Shown in pieces: positions 31,182 to 40,247 of a stretch of 63,697 nt of DNA. Source of the DNA: an uncultured Clostridia bacterium (GTDB lineage Bacteria > Bacillota > Clostridia > Christensenellales > CAG-314). A program made the position numbers and the translations under genes. Numbering within the stretch: position 1 is the stretch's first letter; each line of letters begins with the position of its first letter. The notes below the pieces were generated by a model. It made no database searches. It was not told where the DNA came from and was given only the letters and a program-made list of their open reading frames with translations. The stretch spans positions 1-63,697 of the forward strand of contig CANQND010000007.1 of assembly GCA_947625115.1 (NCBI GenBank), read 5' to 3'.

Positions 31182-33028
31182 TGGACTACGTAAGATACAA
31201 TCCCACCGACGAATTTTACAAATCCATTGTCGGAGCCGTTGGCGAAAACGTTCGCTTCGGCATACGTATACAGATACACGAAGTCGTCAACCCGTCGCGC
31301 GTAACTCTCGTGGTGTACAGCGACGACAAATCGGTGCAAAACGAGTATATAATGTACAAAGACGTAAGCGGCGACGGCTACGACAACTATTTGGCGGATA
31401 TCCACCTCAAAAAGGGTCTGTATTGGTACTATTTCGTTATGGATGGCGTAACCTACGAGCGTTATGTCGGTATGGGCGACAACCGCCGCGCGCAGATGTT
31501 TTTTGAAAACGTCCGTCCTTATCAATTGTCGGTGTACAAAAAAATGTACGAAACGCCCGCTTGGCTCAACAAAGGCGTAATGTATCAGATAATGGTGGAC
31601 AGATTTTGCGCAACGGGCGAAACGGTGGCAACCGAGGACAAGGTTATGCGCCATTGGGGCGATCAACCTTTCTATCGCGAAGAGGACGGCGTAGTTCGCA
31701 ACAGAGATTTCTTCGGGGGCAATCTTCGCGGCGTAATTTCCAAGCTCGATTACCTCAAATCGCTCAACGTGACGACGCTGTACCTCAACCCGATATTCAA
31801 GGCGTACTCCAACCACAAGTACGACACCGAGGACTACGAACTCATCGATCCGATGTTCGGCACGGCGGAAGATTTTCGTCAACTGTGCGAAAAAGCCGAC
31901 AGTCTTGGTATGCGCGTTGTGTTGGACGGCGTTTTCAACCACGTCGGAAGCACTTCCAAGTACTTCAACCGCGGCAAAAAGTACGGCGAGGGCGGCGCGT
32001 ACAACGACCCCGATTCTCCCTGCCGCGATTGGTTTCACATCTACCCCGACGGCAGTTACGAGTGTTGGTGGAATTTTCAAAATCTGCCGCGCATAAACGC
32101 CGCAAGCAAGGGCGCGCAAAGATATTTCACTTCCAAAAACGGCATTGTTCCTCGTTGGTTGAGAGCGGGCGCGTCGGGCTGGCGTTTGGACGTCGTGGAC
32201 GAGATAGACGACTGTATGTTGGACAAGATCGTCGCCGCCGCCAAGAAAGAAAAGGCGGACGCGGTAATAATAGGCGAAGTGTGGGAGGACGCGTCCAACA
32301 AGGTGGACTACGGCGTACGCCGCCACTATCTTGACGGCACTCAGTTGGATAGCGTTATGAACTATCCGTTGATGAACGGCATTATCTCTTTTGTTCGCGA
32401 CGGCAACGAACAGGCGTTATCCGACGTTGTGTTCGACACCGTAAACAACTATCCGCGCTTTGTGCGCAACAATCTTATGAACGTTTTGGGTACGCACGAC
32501 ACAACGCGTATTCTCACAAATCTCGCGGGAACGCGTTTGGACAACGCTCCAAAGGAAACGATGGCGCGCACCAAACTCAACGATTTCCAATACAAGGAAG
32601 GGTGCAAACTGTTGAAGATTGCCGCCGTGTTGCAGTACACGATGTTCGGCTTCCCCTGCGTGTACTACGGCGACGAAGTTGCCTCGGAGGGGTACAAAGA
32701 TCCTTTCTGCCGCGCGTGTTATCCTTGGGGCGAAGAGAACAAACTTATGTTGGATTTCTACCGCAGGTTGGGTGAGTTGAGAAAGCTGTCGGTGTTCTCC
32801 GACGGCGACTTCCACGAGTTGGTTGCCGAACGGGGCGTGTACGCCTTTGAACGGGTGGATACCGAGAGCGATTCGCAAGCGATAGTGGCGGTAAATCGCG
32901 GCGAACCCTACAATCTCTATCTCGGTTCCGTCTACGAGGACGTTTTAACGGGGCGCAAGTATTCCGACAGTTGTCATTTACAGCACAACGGCTACGTGAT
33001 ACTCAAAAAATTGTCCGCGCAGTTTTGA
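31181..33028 (+). CDS. GH13 alpha-amylase family enzyme (neopullulanase/cyclomaltodextrinase-like)
   Basis: A 615-residue cytoplasmic GH13 hydrolase. An N-terminal domain of about 120 beta-rich residues resembles the starch-binding N domain of neopullulanases. The barrel then starts at VMYQIMVDRFCATGE, with VVLDGVFNHVG, nucleophile in GWRLDVVDEID (Asp near 337), acid in AVIIGEVWED and GTHDTTRIL. It likely cuts small maltodextrins or debranched products from glgP and malQ. I start at ATG 31181, which overlaps the glgP stop and follows GGAGA, instead of an in-frame ATG 12 bases upstream. Last gene of the glycogen operon. The exact specificity is unresolved. Confidence 0.92.
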   Translation: MDYVRYNPTDEFYKSIVGAVGENVRFGIRIQIHEVVNPSRVTLVVYSDDKSVQNEYIMYKDVSGDGYDNYLADIHLKKGLYWYYFVMDGVTYERYVGMGDNRRAQMFFENVRPYQLSVYKKMYETPAWLNKGVMYQIMVDRFCATGETVATEDKVMRHWGDQPFYREEDGVVRNRDFFGGNLRGVISKLDYLKSLNVTTLYLNPIFKAYSNHKYDTEDYELIDPMFGTAEDFRQLCEKADSLGMRVVLDGVFNHVGSTSKYFNRGKKYGEGGAYNDPDSPCRDWFHIYPDGSYECWWNFQNLPRINAASKGAQRYFTSKNGIVPRWLRAGASGWRLDVVDEIDDCMLDKIVAAAKKEKADAVIIGEVWEDASNKVDYGVRRHYLDGTQLDSVMNYPLMNGIISFVRDGNEQALSDVVFDTVNNYPRFVRNNLMNVLGTHDTTRILTNLAGTRLDNAPKETMARTKLNDFQYKEGCKLLKIAAVLQYTMFGFPCVYYGDEVASEGYKDPFCRACYPWGEENKLMLDFYRRLGELRKLSVFSDGDFHELVAERGVYAFERVDTESDSQAIVAVNRGEPYNLYLGSVYEDVLTGRKYSDSCHLQHNGYVILKKLSAQF

Positions 33029-33090
33029 CAAATTTTGTGCAAATTCCGTCAAATAATTGACAGAAATTTTACTAAGTACTATATTTATCT

Positions 33091-33132
33091 TAAAGAGATT
33101 TTGTATTATGGTAGAGTACGAAATCTCTTTTG
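33091..33132 (+). terminator. Terminator/attenuator hairpin between the glycogen operon and the YitT genes
   Basis: Arms AAAGAGATTT (33092-33101) and AAATCTCTTT (33121-33130), extendable by GTA/TAC, then TTGTT. It ends the glycogen operon or, because it lies only 20 bases before the next start, attenuates the YitT pair. Confidence 0.6.
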
Positions 33133-33150
33133 TTACGAGAGGAAAGCGTT

Positions 33151-34077
33151 TTGAAAAAACTTACGGCAAAATATTTTTTGACCAAACTTAAAGAATATTT
33201 CTGGTTGACGGTTGCGGGCGTGTTGAACGCCGTCACGCTATACGTTTTTCTCAACCCGTGCAAGCTCATTGCGGGCGGATTCAGCGGGTTGAGTTCGGCT
33301 CTTACCTACATATTCAGGCTGTTTGTACAAGGGATAAGCTACGATCAATTGATGTCTTTGGTGTACTTTATCATAAACATTCCGTTGCTTGTTTGCTCGG
33401 TTATTTTTCTGCGCGGAGATTTTACCGTAAAAACAATTTACGCCACTCTCGTATGCACGGGCGCGTTGGCTGTTTTCCCGTATATGCGCATACCTCAATT
33501 TACCGAATCTCCCACGATAGGCATTATTATCGCGGGAGTATGTATCGGTTTTGCAATGTACATCGCAAGCGAGTACAACGGTTCCAACGGCGGCACGGAA
33601 GTGCTTGCGCGCATTGTGTACAAGTTCCACCCCGAGATAGACCTTTCCAAAGTGATAATGATTGCCAATTTCATTATATCCGTTTTGGGTAGCGTCATCG
33701 TCATCTTGATAGAAAAGGAAAACCTTTCGGTGGTGTTTTACTCGTTGGTGTACGTCGTTCTCGGTTCTTCGTTTATGGGAATGTTCAAACGCGGTTTCAA
33801 TCACCCGCAAAAATTTATGATAGTCACTTCCGAATACGAACAGTTGACGCAGGACATAACCAACTATTTCAAGCGCGGTTGCAGTTGCGTTGACGTCAAA
33901 AAGAACAGAGAGGACGCGCCGGACAGGAAAATAATTATGGTTGTCGTTCAGTACAGACAGCGCGTGTATCTCAAACAATTGATAAAAGCGCGAGATCCCA
34001 AGGCGTTTGTCTTTGTAAAGGACGTCTACGACGTATTCAGCCGACCCACGTTTAACAGGAGCTACAAAACGAAATGA
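33151..34077 (+). CDS. YitT family membrane protein (first of a tandem pair)
   Basis: About 308 residues. Five to six hydrophobic helices (DUF161/YitT part, starting FLTKLKEYFWLTVAGVLNAVTLYVFLNPC, with the conserved GGFSG and NGGTEVLARI segments) are followed by a soluble DUF2179 domain of about 80 residues (KFMIVTSEYEQLTQDI...). YitT proteins are widespread in Firmicutes; their substrate is not established. The start is TTG at 33151, preceded by GAGAGGAAAG; an in-frame TTG at 33130 lies inside the hairpin and is less likely. It overlaps the second YitT gene by four bases (ATGA), so both subunits are coupled and may form a heteromer. Confidence 0.87.
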   Translation: MKKLTAKYFLTKLKEYFWLTVAGVLNAVTLYVFLNPCKLIAGGFSGLSSALTYIFRLFVQGISYDQLMSLVYFIINIPLLVCSVIFLRGDFTVKTIYATLVCTGALAVFPYMRIPQFTESPTIGIIIAGVCIGFAMYIASEYNGSNGGTEVLARIVYKFHPEIDLSKVIMIANFIISVLGSVIVILIEKENLSVVFYSLVYVVLGSSFMGMFKRGFNHPQKFMIVTSEYEQLTQDITNYFKRGCSCVDVKKNREDAPDRKIIMVVVQYRQRVYLKQLIKARDPKAFVFVKDVYDVFSRPTFNRSYKTK

Positions 34078-35072
34078 AAAGAAACTTTGTTTACCACCTC
34101 AGACAGTATCTGATAATATTTGCGGCAAGCCTTGCAACTGCGGTTGCGGTAGAGGTGTTTTTGCTCCCCACCAACACGATAGTGGGCGGCGTTTTGGGTA
34201 TTTCCTCGATTTTGGACCTTTTGCTTACGCAGCTTTCCGTCTCCAAATGGTATTTTTCGGCGGGAATTTGGCTGTTGACGTTGAATATTCCAATCGTTAT
34301 CTACTGCTTTTGCAAGTATCGCAAGCGTTTCGCGCTCAAAACGACGGTTTATCTGTTGTTGCTTGCAAGCGAATTGATTGTGTTCAGAGTGTGCAACGTC
34401 GCCAACCTCGTCAAGGGCATAATGGCTGACGAGAGCGGCACTCTCGATAACGTTTTGTACGTGTTGTTGGGCGGCGCGTTGCACGGCATTTCGTTGCCGT
34501 TGTTGCTTTCCGTCAACGCCTCCACGGGCGGCACCGATATAGTAGGGCTTATCGTACAGCGTTATTCCAAAAAGAGCAGCAGCGACGCGCTTCGCTTTAT
34601 CTTGTTGGCAAACGCCATTGTGATAAGCGTTGCCTCCGTTGTGTTCGGCGTAGTAAATCGCAATGTCGGCGAAGCTCTAAATATGTTTATCTATTCGATT
34701 GCGGCATTGTTTGTGTGTCAGATAGTACAGGAAGCCATTTTCAAAGGATTTTCCTCCGCAATAGAGTTGGAAATCACCACGGAAAAACCCGACGAAATGA
34801 CTCGCGCGCTTACGACCGAACTCAAACACGGGCTAACTTCCGTCAAAGTGGTGGGCGGGTACTCTCATCGCGAGAGGGAAATGATTTTGTGCGTAATTCA
34901 CAAAGCCCAACTCGTAAAGGCGCGGCGTATCATAAATCACGTAGACCCAAACGCCTTTGCCTATGTTGAAAACGTAAAGGAAGTTATCGGCAAGGGATTT
35001 GCCAACAAGGAGATAGAACTCGAACAGGACGACGACGCGGTAAAACCGCAAGATGACAACGATAACAACTGA
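34074..35072 (+). CDS. YitT family membrane protein (second of a tandem pair)
   Basis: 332 residues with the same plan as the preceding gene: a hydrophobic N-terminal two thirds (YLIIFAASLATAVAVEVFLL, with GGVLGISSIL and STGGTDIVGLI as the family's conserved loops) and a C-terminal DUF2179 domain (IELEITTEKPDEMTRALTTE), plus a very acidic tail (QDDDAVKPQDDND). The two paralogues are clearly diverged, so the duplication is old. A terminator follows at 35072-35104. Function unknown. Confidence 0.87.
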   Translation: MKRNFVYHLRQYLIIFAASLATAVAVEVFLLPTNTIVGGVLGISSILDLLLTQLSVSKWYFSAGIWLLTLNIPIVIYCFCKYRKRFALKTTVYLLLLASELIVFRVCNVANLVKGIMADESGTLDNVLYVLLGGALHGISLPLLLSVNASTGGTDIVGLIVQRYSKKSSSDALRFILLANAIVISVASVVFGVVNRNVGEALNMFIYSIAALFVCQIVQEAIFKGFSSAIELEITTEKPDEMTRALTTELKHGLTSVKVVGGYSHREREMILCVIHKAQLVKARRIINHVDPNAFAYVENVKEVIGKGFANKEIELEQDDDAVKPQDDNDNN

Positions 35073-35104
35073 AAGGACTGCCCGTTGCGGCAGCCCTTTT
35101 TTGT
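35072..35104 (+). terminator. Terminator after the YitT pair
   Basis: AGGACTGCC/GGCAGCCCT stem with one mismatch, four-base loop, then a run of T. Confidence 0.75.
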
Positions 35105-35137
35105 CATTTGCTATGTACAAGAGAGTCAAGTCAACAG

Positions 35138-35383
35138 TTATTTGCAGCCGTGACCGAGAGAAATTCCGCCCGTGCAGAACAAAAGAGCCGTAAGCAGAAT
35201 CAAGCAGCAGGGATTTACGTTAAGGCTGAAATTTTTGAGCTTTCCGCCGCAGCAGCACAAAAACAGGATAATGAGCAATATCCACGTGCAGTTGCAACCG
35301 CCGAAAGTCATACCGTTTCCGCAACCGCCTCCGCAGTTGCCGTTTCCGTCATAGCCGCCTTCGTTAAACATTCCGTTAAACAT
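35138..35383 (-). CDS. Small Gly/Cys-rich membrane protein
   Basis: 81 residues: MFNGMFNEGGYDGNGNCGGG, CGNGMTFGGCNCTW, a hydrophobic helix (ILLIILFLCCC), a short polar part, and a second hydrophobic helix (CCLILLTALLFCTGGISLG). I start at 35383 because GGAGGT lies six bases upstream; an in-frame start four codons earlier has none. Similar GGCGGG-CTWII-LFLCC proteins occur in Firmicutes and are sometimes annotated as chorion-like or YjcZ-like. No function is known. The cysteine richness suggests metal binding or disulfides at the membrane face. It stands alone on the minus strand. Confidence 0.7.
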   Translation of the reverse strand: MFNGMFNEGGYDGNGNCGGGCGNGMTFGGCNCTWILLIILFLCCCGGKLKNFSLNVNPCCLILLTALLFCTGGISLGHGCK

Positions 35384-35487
35384 TTTTACCTCCATTCGCC
35401 GAAAATTTCGACTTTCGTATTTGACCTATTCAGTCTGTTTCACAATATGGTTTTTTCAAAAAAAGTGTTACCGTCGCGCTTTTGCGT

Positions 35488-35516
35488 TTGACATTTAATT
35501 GAATATGATTTACTAT
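35488..35516 (+). promoter_or_regulatory. Promoter of the MATE transporter gene
   Basis: TTGACA (35488-35493), 17-bp spacer, TACTAT (35511-35516). Confidence 0.6.
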
Positions 35517-35601
35517 AACAACGAACGTTTTTCGTCGCAAAAGGCAGTTCGTTTTGCCGTATTGCGCCGTAAAACGATTTTGTAAACTTTGTTTTTCCGC
35601 T

Positions 35602-36951
35602 ATGAAAATTCAACTTTCCGACAACTTCACCTACGGCAAACTTATGCGTTTTTGTCTGGGTCCGATACTGATGATGGTGTTCACTTCCGTGTATTCGGTG
35701 GTGGACGGCATTTTTGTGTCCAATTTTGCGGGGGACGTTCCTTTCAAAGCGGTAAATTACATTTTCCCCGTGATAATGATCTTGGGTGCGGTTGGGTTTA
35801 TGTTCGGCGCGGGCGGCACCGCGGTAGTGTCCAAAACGCTGGGCGAGGGGGACAGGGAAAGCGCGAACAAATATTTCACGCTGATAGTAACCGTCACTTT
35901 TGCGGTGGGTACGGTGCTTGCCGCAGGCTTTTTCTTTTTACTGCGACCCATTGCGGGATTGATAGGAGCAACGGGCGACGTGTTGGTGGACGCCGTTGTC
36001 TACTCACGGATAATCATTGCGGCTTTGCCATTTTTTATGTTGCAGAACCTTTTCCAAAGTTTCTTTATGGCGGCGGAAAAACCTCATTTGGGATTTGTCT
36101 TTGCCGTTGTCAGCGGCATAACCAATATTGTGTTCGACGCGCTGTTTATCATAGGCTGTAAGATGGGCGTTGCGGGCGCGGCGTTAGGCACGGCTTTATC
36201 TCAGGCGGTGGGCGGTATCGCTCCCGTAATTTACTTTGCTTGTAAAAACAGAAGTTTGCTCCGTTTTGTAAAATTCCGCGTAAATTGGCGCGTGATAGGC
36301 AAGTCTTGCGTAAACGGCAGCAGCGAACTTTTGGGAAATATAGCTATGTCGTTGGTGTCTATCATCTACAATTGGCAGCTCACGCGCATTGTGGGAGCCG
36401 ACGGCGTTGCGGCGTTCGGCGTGATAATGTACGTGCAATTTGTGTTTGTGGCGATATTTATCGGCTATTGTCTGGGAGTTGCGCCGATAGTGGGCTTCAA
36501 TTACGGCGCAAAAAACAAAACGGAATTGCAAAACGTATTCAAAAAGTCAATGATCGTTCTCACCGTTACAAGCGTTGTTATGGCTGCCTCCGCGATAGCT
36601 TTGGCGGACGTCATCGCTTTGATATTCGTCAGTTACAGCAAAACGATCACGGAGATGACCGTTCGCGGAATGAGGCTGTACTCGATAAGTTTTTTATTCT
36701 GCGGGTACTGTATGTTCTGTTCGTCATTCTTCACGGCATTGAACAACGGTTTGATTTCCGCCGTGGTGTCATTCGGGCGAACGTTGGTGTTCCAATTGGT
36801 ATGTATTTTCGTTATGCCTTTGATTTGGGGCTTGGACGGTATCTGGCTTGCCACGCCCGTTGCGGAATTTGTTTCGGTACTGTTGAGCTTGCTAATGTTT
36901 GCGGTCAACAACAAACGTTACGGATACGTTGCAATCAAAGAGAAAAAGTAG
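35602..36951 (+). CDS. MATE family efflux transporter
   Basis: A 449-residue membrane protein with 12 predicted helices in two MatE halves (for example LGPILMMVFTSVYSVVDGIFVSNFAG and GSSELLGNIAMSLVSIIYNWQ). Cation-coupled antiporters of this type export drugs, dyes or metabolites. ATG 35602 starts the conserved region directly; a frame open to TTG 35554 adds a poor N-terminus. No good ribosome site is visible before either, so the start is uncertain. It is closest in character to the MepA-like branch. The promoter of the next operon lies in its last codons. Confidence 0.9.
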   Translation: MKIQLSDNFTYGKLMRFCLGPILMMVFTSVYSVVDGIFVSNFAGDVPFKAVNYIFPVIMILGAVGFMFGAGGTAVVSKTLGEGDRESANKYFTLIVTVTFAVGTVLAAGFFFLLRPIAGLIGATGDVLVDAVVYSRIIIAALPFFMLQNLFQSFFMAAEKPHLGFVFAVVSGITNIVFDALFIIGCKMGVAGAALGTALSQAVGGIAPVIYFACKNRSLLRFVKFRVNWRVIGKSCVNGSSELLGNIAMSLVSIIYNWQLTRIVGADGVAAFGVIMYVQFVFVAIFIGYCLGVAPIVGFNYGAKNKTELQNVFKKSMIVLTVTSVVMAASAIALADVIALIFVSYSKTITEMTVRGMRLYSISFLFCGYCMFCSSFFTALNNGLISAVVSFGRTLVFQLVCIFVMPLIWGLDGIWLATPVAEFVSVLLSLLMFAVNNKRYGYVAIKEKK

Positions 36952-36957
36952 TATAAT
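36929..36957 (+). promoter_or_regulatory. Promoter inside the MATE gene's 3' end
   Basis: TTGCAA (36929-36934), 17-bp spacer, TATAAT (36952-36957). It drives the glycosylase, HD hydrolase and probably pepT. Confidence 0.65.
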
Positions 36958-37042
36958 GTAGCCGTAACGTCGCGCAAGGCGCGTTTGCAAACTTTCTTTG
37001 CGCGGCAAAACGGAGGCGCGAACGTTTTCGCGTAGACGGCAA

Positions 37043-37504
37043 ATGAGTTTTTGTGTAGGTTTTTCGCCCATATTCGACGAACATAGCCGCGTGTTGATTC
37101 TCGGCAGTTTTCCGAGCGTCAAATCTCGCGAAACGTCTTTCTACTACGGCAACAAACAAAACCGCTTTTGGGCGGTGCTTGCAGAGGCTTTCGGCGCGCC
37201 GTTGCCCGTAACGGTAGAGCAAAAGAAAAATCTTTGTTTGCAAAACGGCGTTGCGTTGTGGGATATAGTGGCGAGTTGCAATATCGAGGGTTCAATGGAC
37301 GCCGATTTGCGCGACGTCACAACCGTAGACTTGCGCGTCGTGACGGACAACTGTCCCGTTTCCAAGATATTGTGTAACGGCGCGGTTGCCTACCGCCTAA
37401 CGGCAGAAAACTACAACGGCTCGTTGCCCGTTGTGCGATTGCCGTCCACCAGCTCGGCTAACGTGAGATTTGATAAGTCGAGTTGGCTGAAACAACTAAG
37501 ATAA
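37043..37504 (+). CDS. DNA-deoxyinosine glycosylase (uracil-DNA glycosylase superfamily)
   Basis: 153 residues. The superfamily motif A is LILGSFPSVKSRETSFYYGN with NRFW following (near residues 17-42), typical of the Mug/deoxyinosine glycosylase branch that removes hypoxanthine or mismatched uracil from DNA. The second motif near the C-terminus is VVRLPSTSSANVRF, matching the LPSTSPAN of this group. ATG 37043 is chosen, although the best ribosome-like GGAGG (37011) lies further up, in a frame that opens at TTG 36998; the start is therefore uncertain by up to 15 codons. It is 13 bases before the HD gene. Confidence 0.87.
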   Translation: MSFCVGFSPIFDEHSRVLILGSFPSVKSRETSFYYGNKQNRFWAVLAEAFGAPLPVTVEQKKNLCLQNGVALWDIVASCNIEGSMDADLRDVTTVDLRVVTDNCPVSKILCNGAVAYRLTAENYNGSLPVVRLPSTSSANVRFDKSSWLKQLR

Positions 37505-37517
37505 CAAGGAGAAAACT

Positions 37518-38108
37518 ATGGACATCAACGAAACCAAAGCGGAATTTCTCGAAGTGTACAACAAATATATTCGCCGAGAGGGCGCGGATAAACTTTTGGA
37601 ATATCTTCAAAACAACGACTTTTTCACAACGCCCGCGTCCGCGCGTTACCACCTTGCCGAGTACGGCGGCTTGTGTCAACATTCGCTCAACGTTTACAAA
37701 CGTCTAAAAGCGTTGGTGCGTCAGGAGTACGGCGACGACTACGCCAAGGTGTACAGCGACGAAACTATCGCCGTTTGCGGCTTGTTGCACGACGTGTGCA
37801 AGGTCAACTACTATGTGACGGAAATGCGCAACGTCAAGGAAAACGGCGGCTGGGTTCAAAAACCGTTTTTCAAGGTGGAAGAGAAATTCCCTTACGGTCA
37901 CGGCGAAAAGTCCGTTTTCATCGTGTCGCAGTACATAAAGCTCACTGCGGAAGAGGCTATGGCTATCAATTGGCATATGGGCGGTTTCGACGAACGAGTC
38001 AGGGGCGGCAGTTACGCGCTTAGCGAAGCTCTCGCCAAGTACAAGTTGGCGTTGCTGTTGCACGTTTCCGATTTGATCGCCACCTACCTCGACGAGGATC
38101 GCGCCTGA
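37518..38108 (+). CDS. HD-domain hydrolase
   Basis: 196 residues. The metal-binding set H...HD...H...D is visible: GLCQHSLNVYKRL (His near 55), CGLLHDVCKVNYY (HD near 94-95), GHGEKSVF and LLLHVSDLIATYLDED. HD proteins cut phosphoester bonds in nucleotides or RNA; this one resembles the clostridial YhaM-like stand-alone HD group, without an OB domain. AACAAGGAGAAAACT precedes the ATG. Between a base-excision glycosylase and pepT, the context gives no single pathway. Confidence 0.82.
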   Translation: MDINETKAEFLEVYNKYIRREGADKLLEYLQNNDFFTTPASARYHLAEYGGLCQHSLNVYKRLKALVRQEYGDDYAKVYSDETIAVCGLLHDVCKVNYYVTEMRNVKENGGWVQKPFFKVEEKFPYGHGEKSVFIVSQYIKLTAEEAMAINWHMGGFDERVRGGSYALSEALAKYKLALLLHVSDLIATYLDEDRA

Positions 38109-38200
38109 CGTTCGCGGCAAATTTTGCGCGGACAAATCGTTTCAAATTTCGGCGCGCGTTTACGTAAAATTACAAACTAAAATAGCGAGATGGACAGTAT

Positions 38201-39433
38201 ATGAACAAAAAACTTTTGGACAGATTTTTGAGATATGTTGCGATAGACACCGAGTCGGTACCCGACGCGGAAAGTTTTCCCAGCAGCGACAAGCAAAAAA
38301 GGCTACTCGGTATGTTGTGCGAGGAGTTGCAAGAGTTGGGAGTCAAAGCGTATATGGACGATTACGGTTACGTTTACGCAAGGTTGCCCGCAAACGTTAA
38401 GAGCAATTACTCTTTGGGGTTCATTGCGCACGCGGACACTTCTCCTGCCGTGAGCGGCAAGGACGTTTTTCCCATCGTTACCCCCGACTACGACGGCGGC
38501 GACATTCCTCTTGCGGAGGGCAGAAAACTCTCTCCCGAAAGTTTTCCCGATTTGCTTAGTCACATCGGTCAAACGGTTATCAGCTCCGACGGCAGAACGC
38601 TGTTGGGCGCGGACGACAAAGCGGGCGTAGCCGAGATAATGACTCTTGTCGAAACGCTTGTTTCCCACCCCGAGATAAAACACGGCGCGGTGCAAATCGC
38701 CTTTACTCCCGACGAAGAAGTGGGGCGCGGAACGGACTTTTTCGACGTAAAGCGTTTCGGCGCGGACGGAGCCTACACGGTGGACGGCGGCGGTTTGGGC
38801 GAGTTGGAATACGAAAATTTCAACGCGGCTACTGCGAAAGTACGCGTAAAGGGGCTGTCGGTACACCCGGGAAGTGCCAAGGACGTTATGCTTAACGCCA
38901 ATTTGATACTTATGGAATTGCAAAGTATGTTGCCCGTAGAGCAAAATCCCCGCTACACAAGCGGTTACGAGGGATTTTTCCACTTGGACAGTATGAACGG
39001 CAGTTGCGACGAGGCAACGGCAACTTACATAATACGCGATCACGATCGCGACAAATTTGAGCAAAAGAAAAAGCTGTTCGGGCAGATAGCGGAGTTTCTC
39101 AACGCCAAGTACGGCGCGCAAACCGTCACTGCGGAAATTTCCGACAGCTACTACAATATGAAAGACAAAATTTTACCGCACATTCACCTTGTGGAAAATG
39201 CCAAGTCGGCAATGGTGCGGGCGGGAGTAACTCCCAAAGTGGTACCCATTCGCGGCGGCACGGACGGCGCGCGTTTGAGTTACGAAGGGTTGCCTTGCCC
39301 CAATATTTTTACGGGCGGCTACAACTGTCACGGCAGATACGAATACGCAATAGGCGAAGAAATGGAAAAATGTCTGGAAGTACTGCTCAACATTGTGGAC
39401 GTCTACAAAGATTTTGACAAAAGTAAAAAATAA
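38201..39433 (+). CDS. pepT: Peptidase T (tripeptide aminopeptidase)
   Basis: A 410-residue M20-family zinc aminopeptidase that removes N-terminal residues from tripeptides in the cytoplasm. Family opening MNKKLLDRFLRYVAIDTESV; zinc ligands in FIAHADTSPA (His near 78) and LLGADDKAGVAEI (Asp near 141); the general base in TPDEEVGRGTDFF (Glu near 173); VDGGGLGELEYENFNAA and later VPIRGGTDGARLSYEGLPCP complete the set. Length is normal. The leader of about 90 bases upstream shows no clear promoter, so it may share the 36929 promoter. Confidence 0.96.
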   Translation: MNKKLLDRFLRYVAIDTESVPDAESFPSSDKQKRLLGMLCEELQELGVKAYMDDYGYVYARLPANVKSNYSLGFIAHADTSPAVSGKDVFPIVTPDYDGGDIPLAEGRKLSPESFPDLLSHIGQTVISSDGRTLLGADDKAGVAEIMTLVETLVSHPEIKHGAVQIAFTPDEEVGRGTDFFDVKRFGADGAYTVDGGGLGELEYENFNAATAKVRVKGLSVHPGSAKDVMLNANLILMELQSMLPVEQNPRYTSGYEGFFHLDSMNGSCDEATATYIIRDHDRDKFEQKKKLFGQIAEFLNAKYGAQTVTAEISDSYYNMKDKILPHIHLVENAKSAMVRAGVTPKVVPIRGGTDGARLSYEGLPCPNIFTGGYNCHGRYEYAIGEEMEKCLEVLLNIVDVYKDFDKSKK

Positions 39434-39444
39434 GGTAAAAAGAT

Positions 39445-40245
39445 TTATTCCGTTTCCTTTTGAACATATTCAACAAAACTAACGTTGTCGTCGCTTTCGA
39501 CAACGTTTTTTATCGCTTGGGTTGTTCTTTCGGCTAAGTCCTTTTTCCTATTCGCAACGGAAAGCGTTTTGTCGGCGTAGATCGGCTCCAAAATCGTTAT
39601 GTTTACTTTGGGTTTTTTCTTCATAGGTCTGCGTTTGGCGTATCGGTAAGTAACGGCGAACGGCACAACGGGTACGTCGGATTGAACGGCGTAGTGAAAA
39701 CACGCCGACGGAAAGGGTCGTAAAAAAGTAGAGTAGGGCCAAATGGCGGCTTCGGGGTAGACGGTTACGCAATTGCCCTTTTTCAACAGGGTATCTACCG
39801 CGTTGGAAAGATTTGCCAATCCCTTTATTTCGTCGGGTAGCGGAAGCGCGCCGAGAGCCTTGGTAAAAAATCTTCCGCCCACAACCTCGACGGCTTCTTT
39901 GTTTGCGATAAAGTAGTTTCTTTTGGGTAGCGCGACAAACGTCGAGGCAAACATACAGTCCAAAACGTGAGAGTGGTTACCCACCAAAATCGCGCCGCCG
40001 CGTATCTTTTTTATGTTTTCTTTTCCTTTGACCTTGACTGAGCAGGCTATCCTCGGATAAATTCGGCACACAGGCACGGCTATCAGATAGTAAAACAAAA
40101 ACTGCGCGCATCTGACAAAAATATTTCGCGGGATATATTTGTAGTCGTTGGGTATAGGAATTTCTTTTTTTATTTTGGTGTGCATAAAGCTATTCTCGTC
40201 AAGCGAAGAATAGTACTTTTTTTCACCCCATTTGACTTTTTTCAT
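39445..40245 (-). CDS. 1-acyl-sn-glycerol-3-phosphate acyltransferase (PlsC family)
   Basis: 266 residues. The catalytic HxxxxD is in VGNHSHVLDCMFA (His91, Asp96) and the substrate-binding acidic motif is VYPEAAIWP. One hydrophobic segment near residues 46-62 anchors it to the inner face of the membrane. It transfers a fatty acyl group to a lysophospholipid or related acceptor. It begins two bases after the stop of the GT4 gene, so the pair may build and acylate a glycolipid. The frameshifted relative at 21538-21945 is a separate, dead copy. Confidence 0.9.
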   Translation of the reverse strand: MKKVKWGEKKYYSSLDENSFMHTKIKKEIPIPNDYKYIPRNIFVRCAQFLFYYLIAVPVCRIYPRIACSVKVKGKENIKKIRGGAILVGNHSHVLDCMFASTFVALPKRNYFIANKEAVEVVGGRFFTKALGALPLPDEIKGLANLSNAVDTLLKKGNCVTVYPEAAIWPYSTFLRPFPSACFHYAVQSDVPVVPFAVTYRYAKRRPMKKKPKVNITILEPIYADKTLSVANRKKDLAERTTQAIKNVVESDDNVSFVEYVQKETE

Positions 40246-40247
40246 AT

